DNA of 50,252 bases from Lachnospiraceae bacterium (GTDB lineage: Bacteria; Bacillota_A; Clostridia; Lachnospirales; Lachnospiraceae), in NCBI GenBank assembly GCA_028694115.1, contig JAQUUB010000026.1, positions 1-50,252 of the forward strand. The letters are read 5' to 3'. The position numbers and the translations under genes are program-made. Under the pieces are notes generated by a model. The model was not told the DNA's origin. It did no database searches and saw only the letters and a list, made by a program, of their open reading frames with translations. Shown in pieces: positions 17,649 through 25,138 of the stretch; positions within the stretch are counted from its first letter, which is position 1, and the number at the start of each line of letters is the position of its first letter.

Positions 17649-18373
17649 GATATATAGACACAACAGAGCTTTATAAAAAAGTTGGATCATGGGGGATGGC
17701 AGCTGAATTATGGAAAAATTATCAATTGCAAAAAGATTTTAGAGATTGTTTTTTTAATAAATGTTGGTATACAGAAACATATTTAGATGGGGCAGACAAA
17801 CCCATTGACCATTTTAGACCAAAGGGTAAAATTACACCCTACGAAGATTTTGATTATAACATTCCAATTAAAGATAGCGGTTATGATTGGTTGAAGAACG
17901 ACTATAAAAATTATCGTTGCTGTTGTACATATGCTAATAGAAAAACAGATGAAGGTGGAAAAAGTTGTTACTTCCCACTGATGTCAAGTGTTTACTTAAC
18001 ATCTGCGGGTACTGAAGTAGAAAAACCTGCATTGCTAGACCCATTGAATAAAGTTGATGTTAATTTGATTTATTTTGATAAAGCTCAAATTCTCCCAGTC
18101 AAACGAGACGTAATAACAGAAAAAAGAGTTTCGGCAAGCAAGAACATATATAATTTAATGCATTTTGATTTTATGCCTCGAAGAATCAAAATATGGGAAC
18201 AAGTTGATAGAACGTTAAAACGGTTTAATGCTGGTAAAATTCAAGAAGATATTTGCGTCGAAGATTTATCTGAGATGATATCAAGAGATGCATTACATTC
18301 CGCATGTGCAATTTCTGCTGTAATTTCGTTGGCACCTGATTGTATAAAAAGCAAACTTGATTTAGAACTTTAG
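17645..18373 (+). CDS. HNH nuclease-like partner (PtuB/TIGR02646-like)
   Basis: A 242-residue protein with an HNH-type core: KCWYTE (39-44), then IDHFRPK (54-60) holding the catalytic-type Asp-His, then NYRCCCTYANRK (89-100), GGKSCYFPL and ALLDPLN. This order is that of the HNH family found with AAA ATPases in Septu and retron-Ec78-type systems. The second cysteine of each canonical CxxC zinc pair is not present (CWYT and CTYA); I recall related CWYSE-type members, so this may be a subfamily trait rather than decay. ATGA overlap with the ATPase gene shows coupling. Predicted activity is DNA (or tRNA) cleavage licensed by the ATPase; the target is unknown. Confidence 0.8.
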   Translation: MRYIDTTELYKKVGSWGMAAELWKNYQLQKDFRDCFFNKCWYTETYLDGADKPIDHFRPKGKITPYEDFDYNIPIKDSGYDWLKNDYKNYRCCCTYANRKTDEGGKSCYFPLMSSVYLTSAGTEVEKPALLDPLNKVDVNLIYFDKAQILPVKRDVITEKRVSASKNIYNLMHFDFMPRRIKIWEQVDRTLKRFNAGKIQEDICVEDLSEMISRDALHSACAISAVISLAPDCIKSKLDLEL

Positions 18374-18430
18374 AATTATATGCATAATCTGTTGAACGAA
18401 TGTATTGAACAAAAAATATATAACTGTTGA

Positions 18431-18857
18431 TATGCTCGCCAACTCCCTACATGTGATTATGCAGGCTACAGGGTATCGGTTTCAGTAAATTATCCACCAA
18501 TGGAAGTTTTATTGAAACTTGATATTACAACGGGAGATAAGATTACACCGAAGCAAATCAGTTATGAATTTAATCTTTTACTGAAAGAAAGAAGTATACG
18601 TGTTCTGGCATATAATTTGGAAACTGTATTAGCAGAAAAATTGGAAACCATTATTTCTCGTGGAAATCAGAATACAAGACCAAGAGATTTCTATGATGTC
18701 TATATCCTCAGTAAATTGCAATCAAATAATATAGAGATAGAACAGTTGAAGAGTGCAGTATATGCAACAGCAGAAAAAATATGCAAATGATATTTCTTTT
18801 GAAGCTACCTGTAATTCAGTAAGAAACTTGATGGAGCAAATTTATGAATTGAATTAG
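18431..18857 (+). pseudogene. decayed AbiEii/AbiGii nucleotidyltransferase, C-terminal part only
   Basis: Translating from 18431 gives DYAGYRVSV, LKLDITTGDKITP and LAEKLETIISRGNQ followed by RPRDFYDVYILSKL, which is the second half of an AbiEii-family toxin. The N-terminal catalytic motif (GG...DxD) is absent. The frame stops at 18790 and a shifted frame continues as SFEATCNSVRNLMEQIYELN to 18857, typical of a frameshifted tail. An ATG at 18500 could start a 96-residue fragment but has no ribosome site. It differs in sequence from the intact abiEii at 8681, so it is not a recent copy. It sits at the far edge of the defence island. Confidence 0.8.
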
Positions 18858-18980
18858 CGTAGTCTTTATAAGAAAAAACAGTCAGTGACTGGCAGATTTA
18901 CAGTTTACATAAATCATTACAAAATAGCATTTAGGCTAAGCATGGATGCTATGCGAAAAACAGGAAGAAGGAAACTTGTT

Positions 18981-19676
18981 ATGAAAATTGTAGTAGTTAA
19001 CGGACAAAATCATAAAGGAAGTACATGGAATGTAGCACGGCTCTTGATTGAAAATATTCAATGCGATAAAGAGGTAACCGAATTCTTTTTACCAAGAGAT
19101 TTAAACCACTTTTGCTTAGGATGCTATAGTTGCCTGGAGGCTAGAGATAAGTGTACTTATTGGGAAGAAAAGAAGAAAATTGATGGTGCAATCCTTGCAG
19201 CAGATTTATTAATTCTTACAAGTCCTAATTACTGCATGATGCCATCAGCACCGATGAAAGCTTTTTTTGATTTGTTCTATACAAATTGGGGTAGCCATAA
19301 ACCATATAAGGAAATGTATTCAAAGCGGGCTGTTGTTATTTCGACTACGGCTGGTGCGGGAGCGGGAAAAGTAACAAAGCTTATGGCAGAAAACTTAATG
19401 CACTGGGGAATCCCTGAAATTATAAAGTATGGTTTTGCTGTAAATGCAATGAATTGGAACATGGTTCCTGAAAAGAAGAAGATAAAGATTAAGGAAGATA
19501 TGAAAAAAATCGGTACAAAATTATTAATACAAAGACCCGTGAGAGTAGGAGTAAAGACAAAGATGTGGTTTAGTCTTTATCGAGGAATGCAAAGAGCAGA
19601 TTGGGGAGCTTCACCATTTGAGAAGCAGTACTGGAAGGATATGGGATGGTTAGATAAGAAAAGACCATGGGATTAG
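18981..19676 (+). CDS. flavodoxin-fold NAD(P)H-dependent oxidoreductase
   Basis: A 231-residue FMN-binding reductase. The N-terminal flavodoxin strand-loop MKIVVVNGQNHKGSTWNVAR binds the FMN phosphate, CLGCYSCLEARDKC is the cysteine-containing loop typical of iron-sulfur or multimeric flavodoxin reductases, and LTSPNYCMMPSAPMKAFFD is the second flavin loop. The C-terminal extension (RADWGASPFEKQYWKDMGW) is specific to this subgroup. The start at 18981 matches the family and has GAAGGAAA upstream; the frame stays open upstream to 18885 but that part shows no homology. It probably reduces quinones or other small electrophiles; the substrate is unknown. It stands alone, convergent with the haem lyase gene. 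Confidence 0.85.
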   Translation: MKIVVVNGQNHKGSTWNVARLLIENIQCDKEVTEFFLPRDLNHFCLGCYSCLEARDKCTYWEEKKKIDGAILAADLLILTSPNYCMMPSAPMKAFFDLFYTNWGSHKPYKEMYSKRAVVISTTAGAGAGKVTKLMAENLMHWGIPEIIKYGFAVNAMNWNMVPEKKKIKIKEDMKKIGTKLLIQRPVRVGVKTKMWFSLYRGMQRADWGASPFEKQYWKDMGWLDKKRPWD

Positions 19677-19777
19677 CTGTATGTTCTAGGGGGCAAGGAA
19701 TGTGATACAGGAACCATTTCTATAGATGAGATGTTTCAGAAAAACCCCCGGCTTTTGTATTACTTAGAACTGGTTGA

Positions 19778-21418
19778 TTATCGCTTATGGCCTTTAAACC
19801 GCTCTAATATAATTAAAATTAACGGCTGTACAATGATCATAAACCCACCAATCCAGAATAACATAATCAATGGTTTTGTAGTGTAGGGAAGCAGAATATC
19901 TCCCTGCTGTAAGGAACGCATTTGCGAGCTTTGTATTAATAAATCTTTTGTAGGTAGTGATTTAACCAACGTGTCACTTTTTGAAAGTTCTGTGATATGT
20001 ATTTCTAAACTTTCAATTGCAATCATATTACTGTCATCAGGGCTCACTATGATGGCAGTTTTTTTTCCAAGTGCTGATGAGGCAATTGCTCCAATGATTA
20101 ATAACACAACACCAATATGACATAAATAATACTTACGGCTTTGAGTTCGAAATCCACTGACTAGCCATAAAGAAATAGGCATAGAACAAAACCATAAGAG
20201 CAACAGCCACCAGAAACTTGTGGTATGAAAAAGCATGATGGTTCCGATGATTAGCAAGGTGCTAACAATCATCATTAAGATGCTCTTGCGCTTTAATAGT
20301 TCGATGTCGAACAACAATAGATTGGAACTAAAAATCAGTACAAAGACGATGCTGATCACGGTGTAATAGGCGATGGGAGTATCATATTTAAAAATGAGCG
20401 GTGAGATTGTTCCGAGAAAGATGAGTTCGGCATAGATATTTATGCTGTTAGTAAAACCATTTTTTATCTTTATAATTTTTCTTTTTGACAATGAGGTTAT
20501 CACAAGAAATATAATAATGACCATAATAAACGTGGTGATGATCCCGGTAATGATCATATTTCCCTCTGTATAAGCATGAGCAGACTGATCTTTTAAGATT
20601 CCGCTTCGTGCTAAAAATACGCCAAAGCATGCAACGGTGAATGGGATAATACAAAGGGCACCAGAATTATATTTTTTGCGGTGAAGGAAACTACATAGAA
20701 TCAGCCATGGAACAAGCGCCGCATTTTCAATTGGATCCCAGGCCCAATATCCGCCCCAACCCAGGGCACGATAAGCCCATATACTGCCGGATAAAATGCC
20801 GAATCCTAGAAAAAACCAGCTGATTCGTAACCAGGTAATGATGAGACTTGAAGTATCAGAGTCTCCGTTATTCTTCAATGTGGGGAAAAGAGAAAACAAG
20901 ATCGCCATGGCACTATAAGAAATAAAGACCAGTGGAGGATGAACGACCATCCAAGGATCTTTTAAAGCAGAATTTAATCCCAATCCATCGGAGAATAGAA
21001 GCTCTGTTTTTGCAAATGGTTGAGTAATAAAACACATTAAGAAAATACTAAAACTGATTGCTGAATAAATACAAAATGATTTCTGTGTCCCTGGACCTTT
21101 CAATTTTAGCACAAAGAAGCCCATGATTCCAAGAAAGAGCGCCCATAACAGGAAAGAACCCTCTTGCCCGGACCAAAGTGCGGAGATCTTATAAATGAAA
21201 CCAGTGTCCAAGCTTGAATGGCTATAAATATATTGAAACTCAAATCTTGATGATAGGAAGTAATAGACCATCGTTAATATGGTTATTACAATGAATAGAA
21301 CAGAAAAACACCATAAGATAACAGCAAGTTTCTTCCTACGTTTCGATACACAAAACAAAGATAAAATTGCAGAACTGCCACATAGAATTGTTGCAAATAA
21401 CAAGAGTATATTTTCCAT
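19778..21418 (-). CDS. ccmF: CcmF/NrfE-like cytochrome c haem lyase
   Basis: A 546-residue polytopic membrane protein that should attach haem to apocytochrome c. The haem-handling WWD domain WGGYWAWDPIENAALVPWL is at residues 221-239, with the flanking conserved VVHPPLVF (His160) and the SGQEGSFLLW segment near 83. About thirteen membrane helices are visible. It is shorter than typical CcmF (about 650 residues). It lies 30 bases downstream of a multihaem cytochrome gene in the same direction, which is almost certainly its substrate. No CcmC, CcmE or CcmH-like genes are in the window, so either they lie elsewhere or the system is reduced. Its start has GAGG(A)G-type ribosome sequence in the gap. 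Confidence 0.88.
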   Translation of the reverse strand: MENILLLFATILCGSSAILSLFCVSKRRKKLAVILWCFSVLFIVITILTMVYYFLSSRFEFQYIYSHSSLDTGFIYKISALWSGQEGSFLLWALFLGIMGFFVLKLKGPGTQKSFCIYSAISFSIFLMCFITQPFAKTELLFSDGLGLNSALKDPWMVVHPPLVFISYSAMAILFSLFPTLKNNGDSDTSSLIITWLRISWFFLGFGILSGSIWAYRALGWGGYWAWDPIENAALVPWLILCSFLHRKKYNSGALCIIPFTVACFGVFLARSGILKDQSAHAYTEGNMIITGIITTFIMVIIIFLVITSLSKRKIIKIKNGFTNSINIYAELIFLGTISPLIFKYDTPIAYYTVISIVFVLIFSSNLLLFDIELLKRKSILMMIVSTLLIIGTIMLFHTTSFWWLLLLWFCSMPISLWLVSGFRTQSRKYYLCHIGVVLLIIGAIASSALGKKTAIIVSPDDSNMIAIESLEIHITELSKSDTLVKSLPTKDLLIQSSQMRSLQQGDILLPYTTKPLIMLFWIGGFMIIVQPLILIILERFKGHKR

Positions 21419-21448
21419 TCTTTTAACTCCTCAATTATGATATTTCTT

Positions 21449-22717
21449 TTATTCTTTCTGATGAACCACTCCGGTTCCTTCATGGCAAACGGAACATTCT
21501 TCAATGAATCCTTCAAAACCTTGTAAACTGATAGGAAGGAGATTATCTTTTGGATTTTGTGAGGTCCATTCTGCATGAGGACTATTGTGACAAGAGATAC
21601 AAAGAATATATCCGTTCATTTCAGGATCAGAATTTAATAGATAGGAGTTACTGTAAAGTAATCCCTTATTCACTCTGTATTTGTCTTTATGACAATTACT
21701 GCAGTCTGGTTCCTGAAGCCAGGCCTTTCGACCTTCCGACTGTGATTTGGCAATATTTATCATATTGCCATGACATTTGGAATTAACACAGCTAACTCCA
21801 CTCATTGCCATGACACCTCGGTAACATTGGGAGACTGGTCCTGGATGACAACTATAACATTCTGGTTCGACTTGGCTTTCGGACATTTCGTCAGCATGAA
21901 ACCCATGGATGGCTTGTGAAAGAGGTGGGACATTAGCACTTCCACCAGCAGATAAGACATTATCCTGGTGGCATTCGGAGCATCTGTATCGTTTCCCTGT
22001 TGCTAATTGATCAACTAGATTTGTATTCGATAGCCTGTCATGTGCTTTTAGTATGTTTAAATCTGTCTCTTTGGTACCGTGACAAATACTGCAATTCATC
22101 TCATCTGAGACAGGTACCACAACATTTTCTGTCTTGGCTAATTCCTGTCCTGTTTTACTATCCGATACCGTAATTACTGCAAGCTGATAGGGGTTGAGTT
22201 CTGTACTACCATCATTGTAAGGTGTAATCGGTATTGCAGTTACCTCATAATAGTTTTTATCTTTCGATAGGCTCATGTTACCTGACATACCGTTACCGGT
22301 AATCCCGATATTTGGTGGAACATCAAATCCATAATCCTTCGCATAATCCCAAAAATTTATTTTGTCAGCAGAAGACGTATTGTCAATGATCCGATAACTG
22401 ACTTTGATGCCCGATCGAACGAGCTTCGCTTCATCTCCTTCATTTCGGAATACTTGTACTCTAAGGTCATTGCCGGGAGGAAGAAGCATATATCCAGAAT
22501 AATCAGGCTGATAACAATGCATTCCAAGATTATTTGCTGCAAGTATCACATATTTTGTGCCTCGTTGCATGGAAAGGATTTTGGAAGTATCTTTCGTGGA
22601 AAAGAAGTATGTAAAGAGAAGGATTATCCCAAAACAGATAAGTAAACAGATAACATCTAATAGAAGAGTCGTTTTTTTTATAACAATAATGTGAAATCTT
22701 TTACTCAAATTCAGCAA
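21449..22717 (-). CDS. membrane-anchored seven-haem cytochrome c
   Basis: A 422-residue protein with an uncleaved-looking N-terminal membrane helix (about residues 13-38) and an outside-facing body. Six CxxCH haem sites are at 209-213, 246-250, 287-291, 339-343, 373-377 and 408-412, and one CX4CH site (CVNSKCH) at 310-316, so seven haems are predicted. Before the haems, residues 55-200 form a beta-rich domain beginning VILAANNLGMHCYQPDYSG, seen in other multihaem cytochromes. Partner: the CcmF-like lyase just downstream. Likely role is extracellular or surface electron transfer; the donor and acceptor are not evident. Such cytochromes are uncommon in spore-forming Clostridia. Confidence 0.9.
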   Translation of the reverse strand: MLNLSKRFHIIVIKKTTLLLDVICLLICFGIILLFTYFFSTKDTSKILSMQRGTKYVILAANNLGMHCYQPDYSGYMLLPPGNDLRVQVFRNEGDEAKLVRSGIKVSYRIIDNTSSADKINFWDYAKDYGFDVPPNIGITGNGMSGNMSLSKDKNYYEVTAIPITPYNDGSTELNPYQLAVITVSDSKTGQELAKTENVVVPVSDEMNCSICHGTKETDLNILKAHDRLSNTNLVDQLATGKRYRCSECHQDNVLSAGGSANVPPLSQAIHGFHADEMSESQVEPECYSCHPGPVSQCYRGVMAMSGVSCVNSKCHGNMINIAKSQSEGRKAWLQEPDCSNCHKDKYRVNKGLLYSNSYLLNSDPEMNGYILCISCHNSPHAEWTSQNPKDNLLPISLQGFEGFIEECSVCHEGTGVVHQKE

Positions 22718-22787
22718 CTCCTAATCATACCTTGTTAATTAATATTCAATTTACACTATTATATAACTGGTTTAATAATATCTCATG

Positions 22788-22826
22788 CAAAAAGATTGTT
22801 ACTCAGCTTGAAGTAACAATCTTTCT
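22788..22826 (-). terminator. terminator of the permease operon
   Basis: A perfect 12-bp stem, AAAGATTGTTAC (22791-22802) with GTAACAATCTTT (22813-22824) around a ten-base loop. It directly follows the minus-strand permease genes; on that strand the stem ends in a short T-run. Confidence 0.75.
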
Positions 22827-22844
22827 ATAAGTTAAGGTATATGT

Positions 22845-23381
22845 TTATTCAATTTTTGCAGCATTATCATATAAATCCTGAATTTCTTTTTTAGATACCA
22901 TTTGGGATAAAAGAAATGCAATCATGATAATTCCTGGGATATCAATCAGAAGGCGTGTAATGGCAAAGGTATTGCCAAGTGCGGCTATTTCAAAAAGAAA
23001 CATAGGAATCTTTGTCGTAGACCAGGCACCTATAAATATCAAGATATTCATGAACTTAACACCCTTCTTCATAAAAACAGCAGCAACAGGAAATGCTCCA
23101 TATAATGGACCAGCAGCTGCAGATCCAATGAGGATGGCCAGCAAGACTCCTTTTACTCCAGAGCCTTCCCCCATATATTTGATCATTGTTTCTCTTGGAA
23201 TCCAGACATCCAAAAGACCAAGCAGAAGAAAAATTGGTGGGATTACCAATAACATTTCTTTTACAGAATTTCCGGTAATGCGAAGTGCTTTAAATCCAAG
23301 CTCTCTGTTAAATAGGATAAGGAATATCATTGCTATGAGTATAACAATAAATCCTCGATATCGTTTTACTATTTTTTTCAT
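22845..23381 (-). CDS. permease, second half (ArsP_1/YraQ-type)
   Basis: A 178-residue protein with about five membrane helices. The motif AAAGPLYGAFPVAAVFMKKG near residue 90 and the matching segment in the gene upstream mark it as half of the ArsP_1 (PF03773, former DUF318) permease fold. Normal ArsP/YraQ permeases are single chains of about 300-350 residues, so the two genes together equal one transporter and probably form a heterodimer. It is translationally coupled to its partner (TAATG, sharing one base). Substrate unknown; organoarsenicals are known for ArsP but there is no ars gene nearby. Confidence 0.75.
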   Translation of the reverse strand: MKKIVKRYRGFIVILIAMIFLILFNRELGFKALRITGNSVKEMLLVIPPIFLLLGLLDVWIPRETMIKYMGEGSGVKGVLLAILIGSAAAGPLYGAFPVAAVFMKKGVKFMNILIFIGAWSTTKIPMFLFEIAALGNTFAITRLLIDIPGIIMIAFLLSQMVSKKEIQDLYDNAAKIE

Positions 23382-23860
23382 TAAATCACCACCAATCCAA
23401 TAATTACAGCAACAACAAAGGAAAAGAAAAATGCCAATATATTACGCATAATTGAGATTTTCTTTCCAAAATACTTTATTTCAACGGGAAGTGTTACAAT
23501 ACCAACCATCATAAGAGTGGATACAAATGCTGCGATTTGCATATAGCCTGCTCCGTTTTCTAACAGGATAGCAGCAGTTGGAAAAGCAACAAATCCAGGG
23601 ATCAGTGTCACAGAACCAATAATACCGGCAAGTATGACACCAAACCATCCAGACTTAGCTCCAATAATTTTTGAGATGGTCTCGGGGTTTAGAACAGCAA
23701 GTAAAAATCCTACTAGTATAATTACTACCAGGAATTCAGGCAGTATATTTTCAAATGCCTTCCAAGCTTTTTTTAATGCCATTTTTGTCTTTTTCTTATC
23801 TTTTACGAAAGAGAGAATTAAGAGAATAATGGCAAGTCCATAGAAGATATAGGAATCCAT
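23381..23860 (-). CDS. permease, first half (ArsP_1/YraQ-type)
   Basis: A 159-residue protein with about five membrane helices and a basic loop (KDKKKTKMALKKAW). Its motif GSVTLIPGFVAFPTAAILLENG is equivalent to the one in the following gene, supporting two homologous halves encoded separately. It starts the operon with GGAGGTAAT before the ATG. Upstream is a minus-strand promoter with a CRP/FNR-like site centred near -42, so expression may respond to oxygen or redox state. What it moves is not known. Confidence 0.75.
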   Translation of the reverse strand: MDSYIFYGLAIILLILSFVKDKKKTKMALKKAWKAFENILPEFLVVIILVGFLLAVLNPETISKIIGAKSGWFGVILAGIIGSVTLIPGFVAFPTAAILLENGAGYMQIAAFVSTLMMVGIVTLPVEIKYFGKKISIMRNILAFFFSFVVAVIIGLVVI

Positions 23861-23923
23861 GGGATTACCTCCTTATTTTTAAAATATTGCATTGATTTTC
23901 CACCTTTCTTTTTGACTATGTAG

Positions 23924-23929
23924 ATTATA
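23924..23929 (-). promoter_or_regulatory. -10 of the permease operon promoter
   Basis: TATAAT on the minus strand, 64 bases before the start codon. The -35 position is poor (AGAACT) and overlaps the CRP/FNR-like site, as in activator-dependent class II promoters. Confidence 0.55.
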
Positions 23930-23950
23930 GCAATTATGATCCTGATAGTT

Positions 23951-23968
23951 CTGTAACAATATCACATG
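23951..23968. promoter_or_regulatory. CRP/FNR-like binding site
   Basis: ctgtaacaatatcacatg contains the partial dyad TGTAA-N5-TCACA and matches a site at 32404-32421 at 15 of 18 positions. Its centre is about 42 bases upstream of the predicted minus-strand transcription start. Confidence 0.5.
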
Positions 23969-24011
23969 AGTTTAACTGTATCAAATGGAAATTGTAAGGC
24001 ATAAAATATTG

Positions 24012-24017
24012 TATAAT
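24012..24017 (+). promoter_or_regulatory. -10 element of the first aldo/keto reductase gene
   Basis: A TATAAT lies 24 bases upstream of the ATG at 24036. A good -35 is not obvious. Confidence 0.5.
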
Positions 24018-24035
24018 AAGTTTAGGAAAAAATAA

Positions 24036-24893
24036 ATGGAAAATCCAAGATTAGGAGGCAACATAATTAAATTATCAGATACTTTTTCATTAAGTAATGG
24101 TTATAAAATCCCATGTATTGGGTTTGGTACATGGCAGATACCAGATGGAAAAATAGCTGTTAATGCAGTAAAAGAAGCGGTTCGTTGTGGATATAGGCAT
24201 ATCGATACAGCAGCTATCTATGGGAATGAAGTAGGTGTTGGACAGGGAATTGCTGAATGTGAGGTTTCAAGAGAGGAGTTATTTATTACAAGTAAGGTAT
24301 GGAAGACAGAATGCGGATACAAAAAAACGATGCAAGCATTCAAAGAAACATGTACAGATTTAGGAGTTGATTATCTTGATTTATATTTGATTCACTCGCC
24401 AGCAAGTCAGAATCAGTTTAAAAACTGGGAAGAGATAAATCTAGATACATGGAAGGCAATGACTGAACTTTATCAATCAGGAAAGATTAAATCCATAGGT
24501 GTGTCTAATTTTGGGGTTCATCATTTAAAAGCATTAATGGAAACCGAAGTAAAACCCATGGTAAATCAGATTGAATATCATCCTAGCCAAATGCAGGATG
24601 ATACAGTTGCATACTGCAAATCAAATGATATTCTTGTGGAAGCATGGAGTCCTCTTGGAAAAGGAAAGATGCTTACGAATGAAACATTAATGACTATCGC
24701 TGAAAAATATAAAAAGTCAGTAGCACAAATTTGTATCAGATGGATTTTGCAAAACGGTTTACTTCCATTACCAAAGTCTGTCACCCCGTCAAGAATGGAA
24801 GAGAACACATTTGTGTTTGACTTTGAACTATCACATGAGGATATGGTAACAATAAATAATATGCAAGATTTATACGTCTCTAAAAAGCAATGA
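24036..24893 (+). CDS. aldo/keto reductase (2,5-diketogluconate reductase type)
   Basis: A 285-residue (alpha/beta)8 NADPH-dependent reductase of the AKR5-like group. The signature GYRHIDTAAIYGNEVGVGQG holds catalytic Asp and Tyr, Lys is in FITSKVW, His in LYLIHSP, and the cofactor-binding end is LPLPKSVTPSRMEEN. It has no iron-sulfur domain, unlike the next reductase. The ATG at 24036 has only a weak AGGA. A perfect AGGAGG at 24053-24058 lies inside the frame, 7 bases before an ATT codon that corresponds to the usual start of the family (IKLSDTF), so the true start is uncertain. The natural aldehyde or ketone substrate is unknown. Confidence 0.92.
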   Translation: MENPRLGGNIIKLSDTFSLSNGYKIPCIGFGTWQIPDGKIAVNAVKEAVRCGYRHIDTAAIYGNEVGVGQGIAECEVSREELFITSKVWKTECGYKKTMQAFKETCTDLGVDYLDLYLIHSPASQNQFKNWEEINLDTWKAMTELYQSGKIKSIGVSNFGVHHLKALMETEVKPMVNQIEYHPSQMQDDTVAYCKSNDILVEAWSPLGKGKMLTNETLMTIAEKYKKSVAQICIRWILQNGLLPLPKSVTPSRMEENTFVFDFELSHEDMVTINNMQDLYVSKKQ

Positions 24894-24962
24894 ATAGGCT
24901 GCTTCATTAATACTTACTTGGTAATTTGCAAGTGAGTTTTTGGAGCTGTCTATTCTTGTTTT
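24892..24962 (+). terminator. long two-part terminator after the first aldo/keto reductase
   Basis: GAATAGGCTGCTTC (24892-24905) pairs with GGAGCTGTCTATTC (24942-24955) with one mismatch, followed by TTGTTTT. Inside it a second stem, ACTTACTTG with CAAGTGAGT, forms the apical part. Confidence 0.8.
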
Positions 24963-25040
24963 ATTTATAAATTGAATCTTTTAACTATTCATGGTTAAAT
25001 GAAAAGGTAGAGGATAATCAAACCCAATCGAATTTTTATC

Positions 25041-25071
25041 TTGCCTTTGAGTTAACTCAAGATGATATAGT
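25041..25071 (+). promoter_or_regulatory. MerR-type promoter and operator
   Basis: TTGCCT (25041-25046) and TATAGT (25066-25071) are separated by 19 bases, and the spacer holds the perfect palindrome TTGAGTTAACTCAA (25047-25060). An over-long spacer with a dyad is the hallmark of MerR-family activated promoters, and the GAGTTAACTC core resembles sites of aldehyde/electrophile-sensing members. No merR gene is within the window. Confidence 0.7.
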
Positions 25072-25085
25072 TATATATAGAAGAA

Positions 25086-25119
25086 GAAACGAATGAAATT
25101 AAGAAACGAATGAAATTAA
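25086..25119 (+). repeat. 17-bp tandem direct repeat in the leader
   Basis: gaaacgaatgaaattaa occurs twice without a gap, and a third partial copy (aaacga) runs into the ribosome site of the following gene. It probably arose by slippage and lengthens the 5' untranslated region. Confidence 0.8.
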
Positions 25120-25138
25120 TAAACGAGGTGACTTAAAC

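Noticed and set aside
18885..18980. N-terminal extension of the flavodoxin-like protein
   Set aside because: The extra residues show no family similarity and no ribosome site; the ATG at 18981 fits the flavodoxin start.
22924..23403. Plus-strand frame of 159 codons opposite the permease genes
   Set aside because: The minus-strand frames have membrane helices, coupled starts and an AGG-type ribosome site; the plus frame does not.
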